Counted from the first letter of the stretch, positions 15,337 through 24,101 are shown. The stretch is 64,000 bases of DNA from Chloroflexota bacterium (GCA_016208315.1 JACQYF010000020.1:1-64000), one strand, 5' to 3'. Numbers and translations are program-made. Notes: generated by a model from the letters alone, not told the origin.

Positions 15337-16335
15337 ATGAAAGCAGTCATCCTACTCGCGGGACTGGGCACGCGATTGCGGCCTCACACGTACAGCAAGC
15401 CGAAACCACTCGTGCAAGTAGCCGGCAAACCCGTGCTGGGCCACATCCTGGACGGTCTCGCCGACCTCGACCTCGAGGAGACGATTTTCATCGTCGGCTA
15501 TCTCGGCGATCAGATCCAGAAATACGTGAGCGACCATTACCCGCGTATGCGCGCCAAATACGTCGAGCAGAACGAGATGAAAGGCCAAGCGCATGCCATT
15601 CGGCTCGCCCAAGAGTTTATTGACCAGCCGGTGCTGATCATCTTCGGCGACACGATCTGGGAAACCGACTTTACCCGGCTCAAGCAGGTGCGCCACGACG
15701 GTTTGATCTATGTAAAAGAAGTGAGCGATCCGCGGCGATTTGGTGTGGCGCTCACGAAGAATGGGCTCGTTCAGAAATTTGTCGAAAAGCCCTCGACTCC
15801 GATTTCTAACCTGGCGGTCGTCGGCGTCTATTATTTTCGCGCCTGGCAGAAACTCATGAATGCGATAGACACGCTGATCGCGCGCAACATCCAGACCAAG
15901 GGGGAATACTTTCTCGCGGATGCGATGCAATTGATGATCGAAGAAGGCGCGGAACTGGAAGTCGAAACGATTCCGGTCTGGGAAGACTGCGGAACCCGCG
16001 AGGCGATCCTCAAAACCAATCGTTATCTGCTGGCCAAGCAAGGCAGCCACGCAAGCGAAATTGCGGGGTCGGTCGTCCTGCCGCCCGTCCACATCAGCCC
16101 AAGCGCCTCTATCCGGAATTCGATCATCGGTCCGAATGTTTCGATCTCGGAGAGTGCCAGCGTCGAAAACTCGATCGTGCGGGATTGCATCATCAGCGAA
16201 TGCGCTCACATCGAGAATGCAATGCTCGAATCGTCGCTGGTCGGGAAGGACGCCCACGTGCGCGGCGCCTTCGAGCGCCTGAACGTCGGCGACTCATCCG
16301 AAGTAGATTCCGCAGCATCTGCCAATGGCGAATGA
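15337..16335 (+). CDS. Sugar-1-phosphate nucleotidylyltransferase with left-handed beta-helix
   Basis: The protein has 332 residues from the ATG at 15337 (GGAG 6 bases upstream; the TTG at 15319 is rejected). The N-terminal domain has L-A-G-L-G-T-R-L-R-P-H-T-Y-S-K-P-K-P, the nucleotide/Mg signature of RmlA/GlmU-type enzymes. The C-terminal ~100 residues are hexapeptide repeats (HISPSASIRNSIIGPNVSI...). It activates a hexose 1-phosphate as NDP-sugar; the sugar and nucleotide cannot be read from sequence. It overlaps the next gene by 11 bases. It could feed the glycosyltransferases in the window, but linkage is only inferred. Confidence 0.85.
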   Translation: MKAVILLAGLGTRLRPHTYSKPKPLVQVAGKPVLGHILDGLADLDLEETIFIVGYLGDQIQKYVSDHYPRMRAKYVEQNEMKGQAHAIRLAQEFIDQPVLIIFGDTIWETDFTRLKQVRHDGLIYVKEVSDPRRFGVALTKNGLVQKFVEKPSTPISNLAVVGVYYFRAWQKLMNAIDTLIARNIQTKGEYFLADAMQLMIEEGAELEVETIPVWEDCGTREAILKTNRYLLAKQGSHASEIAGSVVLPPVHISPSASIRNSIIGPNVSISESASVENSIVRDCIISECAHIENAMLESSLVGKDAHVRGAFERLNVGDSSEVDSAASANGE

Positions 16336-17491
16336 TATGCTCATTTCCAAACGCGTCCAAGCCATACCCCCCTCCGGCATCCGCCGTTTTTTTGATATTG
16401 CCGCGACGATGACCGATGTCATTTCGCTCGGCATTGGCGAACCGGATTTCATCACGCCGCCGCGCCTTCGGCAGGCCGGTACCAACTCCATCGAGCGCGG
16501 CGAAACGAAATACACGTCGAACGCCGGAACGATCGAACTGCGTCGCGCGCTCAGCGATCATCTCGCCAAGCGCTACCGCGTCCGCTACGATCCCAACGAG
16601 GAACTGGTGATCACCGTCGGCGTTTCCGAGGCCCTCACCTGCGCGATGCTCGCGCTGATTGATCCGGGCGACGAGGTCATCATTCCCGAACCCTGCTTCG
16701 TCGCGTACAAACCGAGCGTGATGCTCGCGGGCGGCGTGCCGGTGGTCGTCCCCACGCGCGTCGAAAACGATTTCAAAGTGACGGGCCTCGACATCGAACG
16801 CGCCGTGACGCCGCGCACCAAAGCCATTCTGATCGGCTATCCCAACAACCCGACGGGCGCGGTCATGACCCGCGATCGCCTCTTGGAAGTGGCGCGCGTC
16901 GCCGAGGAACACAACCTGCTCGTCTTTTCGGACGAAATCTACGACCGCTTGGTTTATGGGATCGAACACGTCTGCTTTGCCTCGCTCTCGGATATGCGCG
17001 ACCGGACGATTCTCTTGGGTGGCTTTTCGAAAGACTATGCAATGACCGGGTGGCGCGTTGGCTATGCCGCCGCGAGCGCGGAGATTTTGGCGGCCATCAA
17101 CAAGGTCCACCAATACGTCATCATGAGCGCGCCGACGATGGGCCAAGCGGCCGCGCTGGAAGGATTGCGGCACGCCGAAGAAGACGTGCAAGCGATGGTA
17201 CGCGAATACGATCAGCGGCGACAGACGATGGTCTCGGGTTTCAACGCGATCGGCCTGCCGACTTTCGAGCCGCGCGGCGCATTCTATGCCTTCCCCGACA
17301 TCCGTAGTACCGGCCTCACTTCGGAAGAATTCGTCGAGCGATTGTTGGTCGAGGAGCACGTCGCGGTCATCCCCGGCAACGCGTTTGGCGCGTGCGGCGA
17401 AGGATTCGTCCGCGCGGTCTACGCGGCGAGCATGGCGAATATCGAAGAGGCGTTGACGCGCATCGAGCGCTTTGTGAAAAGTTGCCGATAG
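16325..17491 (+). CDS. Class I/II pyridoxal-phosphate aminotransferase (aspartate/aromatic type)
   Basis: The protein has 388 residues. Fold-type I PLP enzyme features are GIGEPDFITPP (about 38), YTSNAGTIELR (about 60), GYPNNPTGAVM (about 175), SDEIYDRLVY (about 202) and the PLP lysine in GGFSKDYAMTGWRVGY (about 237). It belongs to the branch that includes PatA and AspC-like aromatic aminotransferases of Gram-positives and archaea. Substrate preference cannot be set from sequence. It overlaps the nucleotidyltransferase by 11 bases, so the two are co-translated. Confidence 0.9.
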   Translation: MANDMLISKRVQAIPPSGIRRFFDIAATMTDVISLGIGEPDFITPPRLRQAGTNSIERGETKYTSNAGTIELRRALSDHLAKRYRVRYDPNEELVITVGVSEALTCAMLALIDPGDEVIIPEPCFVAYKPSVMLAGGVPVVVPTRVENDFKVTGLDIERAVTPRTKAILIGYPNNPTGAVMTRDRLLEVARVAEEHNLLVFSDEIYDRLVYGIEHVCFASLSDMRDRTILLGGFSKDYAMTGWRVGYAAASAEILAAINKVHQYVIMSAPTMGQAAALEGLRHAEEDVQAMVREYDQRRQTMVSGFNAIGLPTFEPRGAFYAFPDIRSTGLTSEEFVERLLVEEHVAVIPGNAFGACGEGFVRAVYAASMANIEEALTRIERFVKSCR

Positions 17492-17493
17492 TG

Positions 17494-17502
17494 TGCTATA
17501 AT
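17494..17502 (+). promoter_or_regulatory. Extended -10 promoter before the decayed toxin-antitoxin locus
   Basis: TGC-TATAAT directly after the aminotransferase stop. Only a weak TTGTGA is available upstream at a 19-base spacing. Confidence 0.55.
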
Positions 17503-17530
17503 TCCTAATGCGAGCGAGGGGAGTTGGCCT

Positions 17531-17815
17531 ATGATCACACTTACGGTCGAACTGCCAGAGCGAATTGGCGAGCAACTGAACAAACGCGCGCAGAGCGAGG
17601 GCAAAGCCCCGCAAGCGGTTGCGCGGGAGATTTTGGAGCATGACTTGAATGGCCCTGCCGAAAAGCCCGAAACGCCGTCCCCGCCTGCAGCGACGGCCGA
17701 ATTAAGCGTGCGAGAGCGTGAGGAACGTGCCTATCAGAAAATGCGCGACGCCGGTCTGTCTCGCACTGAGCGACACGCTGAAAGCAATGATCAAAGACCC
17801 ACCAAGTCTAGATGA
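17531..17815 (+). CDS. Ribbon-helix-helix-like antitoxin candidate
   Basis: The protein has 94 residues with GGGGAGTTGG upstream of the ATG. Residues 1-38 (ITLTVELPERIGEQLNKRAQ, then SEGKAPQAVAREILEHDL) fit a ribbon-helix-helix DNA-binding fold: one strand and two helices. The rest is a Pro/Ala linker and a charged tail. It lies upstream of a broken PIN toxin, so it was probably its antitoxin or a transcriptional repressor. The C-terminal part overlaps another short frame and may itself be frameshifted. Confidence 0.5.
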   Translation: MITLTVELPERIGEQLNKRAQSEGKAPQAVAREILEHDLNGPAEKPETPSPPAATAELSVREREERAYQKMRDAGLSRTERHAESNDQRPTKSR

Positions 17816-17957
17816 GGTGCAGGACATATTGACCCGCGCAGGTGGCAAGCCGTTGAGCCAAATCGTCATCGAACAAAGGCAGGAACGCCATGACATCCTT
17901 GTTTATGGATACAAGCGCGCTCGTCAAAAGGTACGTGAGAGAGAACGGAAGCAGTAG
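17787..17957 (+). CDS. Short frame, possible antitoxin fragment
   Basis: The frame has 56 residues starting [20 protein letters not shown], with [14 protein letters not shown] resembling the C-terminal toxin-binding helix of small antitoxins. It then runs on through the start of the PIN remnant. A longer start at 17718 exists. Whether it is translated is unclear. Intact PIN modules usually end the antitoxin a few bases around the toxin ATG, and that stop seems lost here. Confidence 0.35.
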   Translation: MIKDPPSLDEVQDILTRAGGKPLSQIVIEQRQERHDILVYGYKRARQKVRERERKQ

Positions 17958-18038
17958 GATTTGCTCCTCGCCGCCCAGGAAGAGGGCCTCGCAGTCGAAA
18001 ACCCCGAAAACTATTCAGAGCCAAAGAAACCACAATGA
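17890..18038 (+). pseudogene. VapC-type PIN toxin with the middle deleted
   Basis: From the ATG at 17890 the frame reads [20 protein letters not shown], the N-terminus of a PIN toxin with its first catalytic Asp. From about 17958 a different frame reads [16 protein letters not shown], the typical PIN C-terminus, ending in a TGA at 18036-18038 that overlaps the gatB ATG (ATGA). The roughly 80-90 residues between are gone and the joint is out of frame. The toxin is therefore inactive, and the gene order antitoxin-toxin-gatB was once translationally coupled. Confidence 0.7.
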
Positions 18039-19486
18039 ACTTTGAACCTGTAATCGGTCTTGAAGTCCACGCCCAACTGCTCACCCACAGCAAAATGTTC
18101 TGCGGCTGTTCGGCCGACTATGCGGGCGCCGCGCCCAACACGCACGTCTGCCCCGTCTGCCTCGGAATGCCGGGCAGTCTCCCCGTGATCAACAAGACGG
18201 CGGTCGAGTACACCATTCTGACCGCGCTCGCTTTCCACTGCGAAATCCCCGAGTTCGCCAAGTTCGACCGAAAGAACTACCACTATCCCGATCTAATGAA
18301 GGGCTACCAAATCTCGCAGTACGATCTGCCGCTCTCGCGCAACGGCTACATCCTCATCAACGACGCGGGCCAACAGAAAAATATCCGCATCCGCCGAGTC
18401 CACCTAGAAGAAGATACCGCAAAACTCTTTCACGTGGACGGCACGAGTCTCATTGACGTGAATCGCTCCGGCGTGCCCCTCATGGAGATCGTGAGTGAGC
18501 CGGACATGCATTCAGTGGAAGAGGCGCGGCTGTATTCGCTCAAGCTGCGGCAAATCCTCCGCTACCTCGGCGTGAGTTCGGGCGATATGGAAAAGGGCGC
18601 GATGCGGTTCGAGGCCAACATCTCGCTGCGCCCGCAAGGGACGACGCAATTGTCCGCGACCCGCGTCGAAATCAAGAACCTGAACTCGCTGCGCGCGATG
18701 ATGCACGCAACCGAGTACGAGATCAAGCGACAGTCCAGAATCTTACAGGCGGGCGGAATCGTCGAGCAGGAGACGATGGGCTGGGACGAAGCGCGCGGGG
18801 TAACGTACACGCAACGGAGCAAGGAAGAGGCGCACGACTATCGCTATTTTCCCGAGCCGGATTTGCCGCGACTCGAAATCTCTCGCGTTTGGGTGAGCGC
18901 CCTGCGCGCCTTGCTGCCCGAGCTGCCCGACGACAAGCGCGAACGTCTAGTGCGCGATTACGGTCTCAGCGCCTACGACGCCGACGTCATCACCGCCGAA
19001 AAACAAGTGGCGGATTATTACGACCGCGCGGTCGAGGCGGGCAAAGAACGCGGCGTTGATCCAAAAGCAATCGCCAACTGGGTTACGGGCGAGTTGTTCC
19101 GGCTGATGAACGACTCGAGCGCCGAGATTACTCAAGTCAAGATTGCGCCCGCGCAGATTCCGGCCCTGGTTGCGTTAATCAACAAGGGAACGATCACGAC
19201 GACGATTGCCAAGCAGGTTTTCGAGGAAATGTTTCGGACCGGACGCGATCCCGAAGCGGTCGTCAAAGAGAAAGGGCTGGCCGTTATTAGCGATACCGGC
19301 GCGCTCGCGGCGATTGCGGACCGCGTGATCGGCGAGAATCCCAAACCGGTCAAGGACTATTTGGCGGGCAAAGAAGCCACCCTCAAGTTTCTAGTCGGCC
19401 AAATGATGAAGGCGACCAAGGGTCAGGCCAATCCAACGCTCGCCGCTGAGCTGCTGACCCAAAAACTGTTAGCCCTGAAGGATTGA
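18035..19486 (+). CDS. gatB: Asp-tRNA(Asn)/Glu-tRNA(Gln) amidotransferase subunit B
   Basis: The protein has 483 residues. GLEVHAQL (8-15) and the zinc cysteines F-C-G-C-S...C-P-V-C (about 24-43) are as in Gat[35 protein letters not shown] and ISLRPQGT follow, with the GatB/Yqey tail domain at 330-480. With GatA and GatC (not in the window) it transamidates mischarged tRNAs. It overlaps the remnant of a PIN toxin at its start and lies 2 bases before the glutamate dehydrogenase ATG. A glutaminase-dependent amidotransferase beside glutamate dehydrogenases fits a nitrogen-metabolism block. Confidence 0.96.
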   Translation: MNFEPVIGLEVHAQLLTHSKMFCGCSADYAGAAPNTHVCPVCLGMPGSLPVINKTAVEYTILTALAFHCEIPEFAKFDRKNYHYPDLMKGYQISQYDLPLSRNGYILINDAGQQKNIRIRRVHLEEDTAKLFHVDGTSLIDVNRSGVPLMEIVSEPDMHSVEEARLYSLKLRQILRYLGVSSGDMEKGAMRFEANISLRPQGTTQLSATRVEIKNLNSLRAMMHATEYEIKRQSRILQAGGIVEQETMGWDEARGVTYTQRSKEEAHDYRYFPEPDLPRLEISRVWVSALRALLPELPDDKRERLVRDYGLSAYDADVITAEKQVADYYDRAVEAGKERGVDPKAIANWVTGELFRLMNDSSAEITQVKIAPAQIPALVALINKGTITTTIAKQVFEEMFRTGRDPEAVVKEKGLAVISDTGALAAIADRVIGENPKPVKDYLAGKEATLKFLVGQMMKATKGQANPTLAAELLTQKLLALKD

Positions 19487-19488
19487 GA

Positions 19489-20739
19489 ATGGAGACAAAG
19501 CCGTCCCCCTGGGCCGTGGCGGTGGAGCAATTCAATACCGCTGCCATTCAGCTTGGAATGGAGGATTACCTCCGCGCGAAACTCGCCGAGTGCGAACGTA
19601 TCCTGACCGTCACTTTTCCCGTGCGCATGTCCGACGATTCGATCCAAATTTTTACCGGCTACCGCTCGCAGCACAATACGGCGCGCGGCCCCGCTAAAGG
19701 AGGCCTTCGCTACCACCCCAGCGTGTCGCTCGACGAAGTGAAAGCGCTCTCGATGTGGATGACATGGAAGTGCGCGGTCGTGGGCATCCCTTTTGGCGGC
19801 GGCAAAGGCGGCGTCATCTGCGACCCGACCAAAATGTCGCTGATCGAAGTGGAACGCCTGACCCGCCGCTACGGAACATCGCTCGAAGGATTCATCGGCG
19901 CCGACAAGGACGTGCCCGCGCCGGACGTGAACACGAACGCGCAAATCATGGCGTGGCTCATGGATACGCTCTCGATGCACGAAGGCCACACGCTGCTGCC
20001 ACTCGTCACCGGCAAGCCGGTCGCGCTCGGCGGATCGTTGGGGCGCGTGGAGGCGACGGGCCGCGGGCTGAGCTTTGTCGTCGCCGACGCCGCCAATCAT
20101 CTGGGCCTTTCGCTCGCCAGCGCCGCGACCGCCGTCCAGGGTTTCGGCAATGTAGGTTCGACGAGCGCGATGCTGCTGCACGATCTCGGCTGCAAGATCG
20201 TTGCCCTCAGCGACGTGTTTGGAGGGATTTACAATCCGCAAGGGATGGATCCGCGCCAAGTCATAGAGCACGTCAAACAGACCAAATCGGTCGTCGGGTT
20301 TCCCGAGACCGAACCAATCACGAACGAAGCACTCCTCGAAATTCAGTGCGACATCCTCGTGCCGGCCGCGCTCGAAAACCAGATCACCAAAGAGAATGCT
20401 CCCAAGATCAAAGCCAAGCTGATCGCCGAAGGCGCGAACGGCCCCACGACACCGGACGCGGATCGCATCCTGGCCGAACGCGGCATTATCGTTTTGCCCG
20501 ACGTGTTGGCGAACGCGGGCGGCGTGACCGTATCGTACTTTGAATGGGTGCAGGATCTCCAGTCCTTTTTCTGGACGGAAAAGGAAATTAACGCGCGCTT
20601 GAAGCGCATCATGGACGAAAGTTCCCGGGCGGTCTGGGCCATCGCCGATCAACGCGAGGTAGACCTCCGGACGGCGGCCTATTTCGTGGCGATTGATCGC
20701 GTGGCGGAGGCGGAACGAGTGCGCGGGATTTATCCGTAA
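19489..20739 (+). CDS. Glutamate dehydrogenase (Glu/Leu/Phe/Val family), copy 1
   Basis: The protein has 416 residues from the ATG at 19489. Substrate and catalytic segments are RGPAKGGLRYHPSV, MTWKCAVVGIPFGGGKGGV and DVPAPDVNTNAQIMAW; the NAD(P) domain has V-Q-G-F-G-N-V-G. It interconverts glutamate and 2-oxoglutarate plus ammonia. It shares most motifs with the gene 22 bases downstream, so the pair is a tandem duplication. Whether the copies differ in coenzyme or form mixed hexamers is unknown. Next to gatB it may adjust glutamate supply. Confidence 0.93.
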   Translation: METKPSPWAVAVEQFNTAAIQLGMEDYLRAKLAECERILTVTFPVRMSDDSIQIFTGYRSQHNTARGPAKGGLRYHPSVSLDEVKALSMWMTWKCAVVGIPFGGGKGGVICDPTKMSLIEVERLTRRYGTSLEGFIGADKDVPAPDVNTNAQIMAWLMDTLSMHEGHTLLPLVTGKPVALGGSLGRVEATGRGLSFVVADAANHLGLSLASAATAVQGFGNVGSTSAMLLHDLGCKIVALSDVFGGIYNPQGMDPRQVIEHVKQTKSVVGFPETEPITNEALLEIQCDILVPAALENQITKENAPKIKAKLIAEGANGPTTPDADRILAERGIIVLPDVLANAGGVTVSYFEWVQDLQSFFWTEKEINARLKRIMDESSRAVWAIADQREVDLRTAAYFVAIDRVAEAERVRGIYP

Positions 20740-20761
20740 TCTCAATGAGGAGATTAGTCAC

Positions 20762-22024
20762 ATGGAAACGATGAACGACAATACCATTGACCTCTGGCAA
20801 GAAGGTCTGGTCCGATTCAATCGCGCCGCGGACCACTTGCATCTCGACGACGGCACGCGCCAAGTCTTGAGCCACTGCAAGCGCGAACTGATCGTCAGCT
20901 TTCCGGTCAAGCGCCAAACCGGCGATGTGACCGTGTTCACCGGCTACCGCGTTCACCACAATGTGGCGCGCGGCCCGGCCAAGGGCGGCATCCGCTATTC
21001 GCTCAATGTATCGCTGGAGCAGATCAAGGCGCTGGCGATGTTGATGACGTGGAAGTGCGCCGTCGTCGGAATTCCTTTCGGGGGCGCCAAGGGCGGCGTG
21101 ATCTGCGACCCCAAGGCCATGACGATCCGCGAACTCGAGCACCTCACGCGGCGCTATGCCACCGAGATCGAAATCATGATCGGCCCCGACCGCGATATTC
21201 CGGCGCCGGACTTGGCGACGACCGCGCAGGAAATGGCGTGGATCATGGATACGTACTCGATGCACCAGGGCAAAGTCGTACCGGGCGTCGTGACCGGCAA
21301 ACCCGTTTCGGTCGGCGGCTCGCGCCTGCGCGCGGAAGCGTCCGCGCTGGGCATCAAGCTCGTGGTCGAACAGGCGGCGCGTCAAAATAATCTCGCGCTG
21401 GAAGGACTCCGCGTCGCCATTCAGGGATTTGGCAGCGTCGGTATGGCTTGCGCCAAGATGTTACACGCCCTGGATTGCAAGATCGTCGCGGTGAGTGATT
21501 CGAAAGGGGGCGCGCTCAACAAGAATGGATTGGATCCGCAGCATCTGATCGAGTTCAAACGGAACAGAGGCACGATCAAGGGCTTGCCGGGCGCCATCGA
21601 AATTGAGAATGACGAATTGCTGGAGCTGCCTTGCGACATCCTGATTCCCGCGGCGGTCGAAACTCAGATTACGGCCCGGAACGCGCCCAAAATCAAGGCC
21701 AAGGTGATCATCGAGGGCGCGAATGCGCCGACCACCTGCGCCGCCGATAAAATCTTGCGCGACAACAGCATCATGGTCATTCCGGATTTTCTGGCGAATT
21801 CGGCGGGCGTAATCGTTTCGTACTTTGAATGGGTGCCGGATTTGCAGTCGTTCTTTTGGAGCGAGGATGAAGTGACCTGGAATCTGCGAATGATCCTGGG
21901 TCGCGCGTTAGACGAGGTATTTGCCAAGGCAGAGAGCATGCGCGTAGATATTCGCACCGCGGCCATGGTGGTAGCCGTTGACCATGTGGCCCAGGCACTT
22001 GACTTGCGCGGCATATACCCGTAG
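20762..22024 (+). CDS. Glutamate dehydrogenase family, copy 2
   Basis: The protein has 420 residues from the ATG at 20762, preceded by GAGGAG. The same architecture is present: RGPAKGGIRYSLNV, MTWKCAVVGIPFGGAKGGV, DIPAPDLATTAQEMAW and V-A-I-Q-G-F-G-S-V-G-M-A. Differences from copy 1 include GGAKGG for GGGKGG and many changes in the coenzyme domain. It is probably transcribed with copy 1. Hetero-hexameric glutamate dehydrogenases with one catalytic and one regulatory subunit are known in other bacteria; that possibility applies here but is not shown. Confidence 0.93.
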   Translation: METMNDNTIDLWQEGLVRFNRAADHLHLDDGTRQVLSHCKRELIVSFPVKRQTGDVTVFTGYRVHHNVARGPAKGGIRYSLNVSLEQIKALAMLMTWKCAVVGIPFGGAKGGVICDPKAMTIRELEHLTRRYATEIEIMIGPDRDIPAPDLATTAQEMAWIMDTYSMHQGKVVPGVVTGKPVSVGGSRLRAEASALGIKLVVEQAARQNNLALEGLRVAIQGFGSVGMACAKMLHALDCKIVAVSDSKGGALNKNGLDPQHLIEFKRNRGTIKGLPGAIEIENDELLELPCDILIPAAVETQITARNAPKIKAKVIIEGANAPTTCAADKILRDNSIMVIPDFLANSAGVIVSYFEWVPDLQSFFWSEDEVTWNLRMILGRALDEVFAKAESMRVDIRTAAMVVAVDHVAQALDLRGIYP

Positions 22025-22043
22025 ATAAATGGGAGCGTAGTAA

Positions 22044-22316
22044 ATGGCAGCATGGGGCAACCGCGTCGCTAACATTCGTCGGGTTCTCGGCCAAGTCCTC
22101 TTCGGCATGGCCGTCCATGAGATCGTCCGCGCCAATCTCCGGACACGCGCGTCCCTCGAACACCTTTTTATTCTGATCACGTTTGGCGATCTGGTGGGCG
22201 TGCCGATTCTGCCGCCATACTATTGTATGCGCCTCTTACCATTCATCGTCCCCGAGATCAACGGCTGGCGCCGCCGGATGCTGCGCGAGCGCGATCTGTT
22301 GGACGCGATCTTTTAA
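22044..22316 (+). CDS. Small hypothetical protein with one hydrophobic segment
   Basis: The protein has 90 residues, 19 bases after the second glutamate dehydrogenase. It has an N-terminal amphipathic stretch, one likely membrane segment (HLFILITFGDLVGVPILPP, about 40-58) and a basic C-terminus (PEINGWRRRMLRERDLL). I do not recognise a family. Its position at the end of the + strand run, just before a GC-rich hairpin, suggests it is the last gene of the operon. Confidence 0.5.
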   Translation: MAAWGNRVANIRRVLGQVLFGMAVHEIVRANLRTRASLEHLFILITFGDLVGVPILPPYYCMRLLPFIVPEINGWRRRMLRERDLLDAIF

Positions 22317-22320
22317 CAAC

Positions 22321-22348
22321 GTGGGGCGAGCCGCTGGCTCGCCCCTAC
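22321..22348. repeat. GTGGGGC...GCCCCTAC hairpin between convergent genes
   Basis: GGGGCGAGCC (22323-22332) pairs with GGCTCGCCCC (22336-22345) around GCT, followed on the + strand by TACTGTTTT. It sits between two convergent genes and may help termination, but it also belongs to the GTAGGGGC repeat family. Confidence 0.6.
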
Positions 22349-22353
22349 TGTTT

Positions 22354-23154
22354 TCACGCGTGAATCACCGTCCCCACATCAACATCTGCCCGTGTCAACG
22401 CGCGCTCGACCGATCCTGGCTTTAGCGCGCTGGTGAGAATCACCGTGATCGCCGGCTGGCGCTCCACCAGCGCCAGCATCGTTCTGACCTTGGCGAGCAT
22501 CCCGCCAGTCACGTCATAGCCGTGCGAGCCGCGCAACTGCGATTCGATCTGCACGGCATTCGCGGGCGTGATTTCTGGAATCAGCCGCGCCGACGCATCT
22601 TGAAGCGGGTCGGCGGTGAACGCGCCATCCACATTCCCCGCCAGCACGATGCGCGCCGGCTTGAGCTGTGGCGCGAGGTACGCAAAAATCATCTCGGTCG
22701 AGACGATCCACCGGCCGCGCGTCTCGTCAAACGCGACATCGCCATAGACAAGCGGAATCAGCCCATGCGCGAGCGCAGTTCGAATCGGCTCGACCGCGAG
22801 TTCGACAAGCTCACCGTCGCGGCAGCGTGCGGACGCGGAGGGCTGCATCGTCACCACCGGCACACCCTCGGCGAGAAAAATATCGGCGACAAGCCGGTTC
22901 AGCCGCGCGGCGGATGCGCCCGTCTCGGCATACGCCTGCCAGTTCCCAGACCTGCGATAGCCAAATTTCTCCGCCGTAAAGTGTCCAAACGAACCGCTGC
23001 CGTGTCCGAGCAGAATACTCAGGTCCGGCTGTTGCTCCCGCGCCGCTCGCACCTCGCGCGCAATCCAGCGAATCACATCCTCCCGCGCCGCCGCCTCGCG
23101 CGTCTTGTCCGTTATGGCCGAGCCGCCGAGTTTTAGAAAGAGCAGAGTATTCAT
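22354..23154 (-). CDS. ipk: Isopentenyl phosphate kinase
   Basis: The protein has 266 residues. FLKLGGSAITDK (about 5-16) and LLGHGSGSFGHFTAEKFG (about 48-65) with the catalytic His are diagnostic of isopentenyl phosphate kinases within the amino-acid-kinase fold. G-D-V-A-F-D, N-V-D-G-A-F and G-S-H-G-Y-D-V-T-G-G-M-L-A-K complete the ATP site. It makes isopentenyl diphosphate from isopentenyl phosphate, the last step of the alternative mevalonate route known in archaea and in Roseiflexus. The start ATG overlaps the DUF433 stop (TGATG), so it is translationally coupled to it. No other isoprenoid genes are nearby. Confidence 0.9.
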   Translation of the reverse strand: MNTLLFLKLGGSAITDKTREAAAREDVIRWIAREVRAAREQQPDLSILLGHGSGSFGHFTAEKFGYRRSGNWQAYAETGASAARLNRLVADIFLAEGVPVVTMQPSASARCRDGELVELAVEPIRTALAHGLIPLVYGDVAFDETRGRWIVSTEMIFAYLAPQLKPARIVLAGNVDGAFTADPLQDASARLIPEITPANAVQIESQLRGSHGYDVTGGMLAKVRTMLALVERQPAITVILTSALKPGSVERALTRADVDVGTVIHA

Positions 23155-23549
23155 CAAACATTCAAGGGTGGACGAAATCGAATTCGCTTCTGGAATCTCT
23201 TCGCGGCTTCAATCTGCTCGAGTGTCAGAAAGGGAAATTCTAGGCGGATTTGCGCGGGCGAATAACCCGAATCAAGATAGCCCCAGATAGTACGAACAGG
23301 GATGCGCGTCCCTGCCAGTACCGGGGTTCCGAACATCACCTTGGGATCGCGCACAACCAGTCCGTTCTCGTAATGGGTCACGCGCCCGCTTGGATGCGCC
23401 CAATTCTCCGGGAGTGGCGCAAGCACAAGACTTGAACCGATACGGGTGACGCTTAATTCGCGTGAATCGCCCAGAGTGCGCTGAAAATCAGGCGGCAGTT
23501 TGAGCGTCCCATCACGCGCTATTTCGACGGTGATTGTTCTTGTTTCCAT
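23154..23549 (-). CDS. DUF433-domain protein with N-terminal AbrB-like part
   Basis: The protein has 131 residues. Residues 1-50 (ITVEIARDGTLKLPPDFQRT...GSSLVLAPLP) look like an AbrB/SpoVT swapped-hairpin domain. Residues 66-120 (VVRDPKVMFGTPVLAGTRIPV then Y-S-P-A-Q-I) are a DUF433 helix-turn-helix domain. DUF433 proteins often act as antitoxins with PIN or DUF5615 toxins, but no toxin follows here; the next frame is isopentenyl phosphate kinase, coupled by TGATG. A regulatory role on the operon is possible but unproved. Confidence 0.8.
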   Translation of the reverse strand: METRTITVEIARDGTLKLPPDFQRTLGDSRELSVTRIGSSLVLAPLPENWAHPSGRVTHYENGLVVRDPKVMFGTPVLAGTRIPVRTIWGYLDSGYSPAQIRLEFPFLTLEQIEAAKRFQKRIRFRPPLNV

Positions 23550-23553
23550 CTAT

Positions 23554-24027
23554 CTATCCTTGTTCCGCTTCCACCACACTCGGCGGCGGCGCGGGCGTGC
23601 GGTCGCCCAAATCGAAATGGTCAATCTGGATGCCTGCAATGCTCAGATACTTCATTGCATGTTCGTCGGGGTAGTGCCCCGCGTAGACCACGCGCGCCAA
23701 ACCCGCGTTGATGATCATCTTGGCGCACGTGTGGCACGGCTGATGCGTCGTGTAGATAGTGCCGCCTTCCAGCGAGACACCGTGCAGCGCGCCTTGCAGG
23801 ATCGCGTTCTGCTCCGCGTGCAGCGAGCGCACGCAATGCCCGCCAACCACCTCGCAGCCCTCGTCCAAACAATGCGGCAAGCCCTTCGGTGCGCCGTTAT
23901 ACCCCGTCGTTAGAATCCGCTTGTCCTTGACGATGATCGCGCCAACCTGCGCGCGCAAGCAGGTCGAACGCCGCGACACGTCGAGCGTGATATCCATAAA
24001 GTACTGATCCCAAGTGGGTCTGGTCAT
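23554..24027 (-). CDS. dCMP/deoxycytidylate deaminase family protein
   Basis: The protein has 157 residues from the ATG at 24027 (MTRPTWDQYFMDITL); a longer frame upstream translates a palindromic repeat. The zinc-site motifs are S-L-H-A-E-Q-N-A-I (His plus catalytic Glu) and Q-P-C-H-T-C-A-K. V-G-A-I-I-V-K-D and T-G-Y-N-G-A-P are typical of ComEB/dCMP deaminases. It makes dUMP for thymidylate synthesis. It lies downstream of uracil phosphoribosyltransferase, so the neighbourhood handles pyrimidine nucleotides. Confidence 0.9.
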   Translation of the reverse strand: MTRPTWDQYFMDITLDVSRRSTCLRAQVGAIIVKDKRILTTGYNGAPKGLPHCLDEGCEVVGGHCVRSLHAEQNAILQGALHGVSLEGGTIYTTHQPCHTCAKMIINAGLARVVYAGHYPDEHAMKYLSIAGIQIDHFDLGDRTPAPPPSVVEAEQG

Positions 24028-24044
24028 CCCGGTTCCATTCCAAA

Positions 24045-24095
24045 GGCAGGGGAGCAGAGGTGCAGGGGAGGCCGAATTCTCCCCTGCTCCCCTGC
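24045..24095. repeat. Palindromic GCAGGGGA tandem repeat
   Basis: Two GCAGGGGAG units face CTCCCCTGCTCCCCTGC. It lies between upp and the dCMP deaminase start. Confidence 0.8.
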
Positions 24096-24101
24096 AAGCC
24101 A

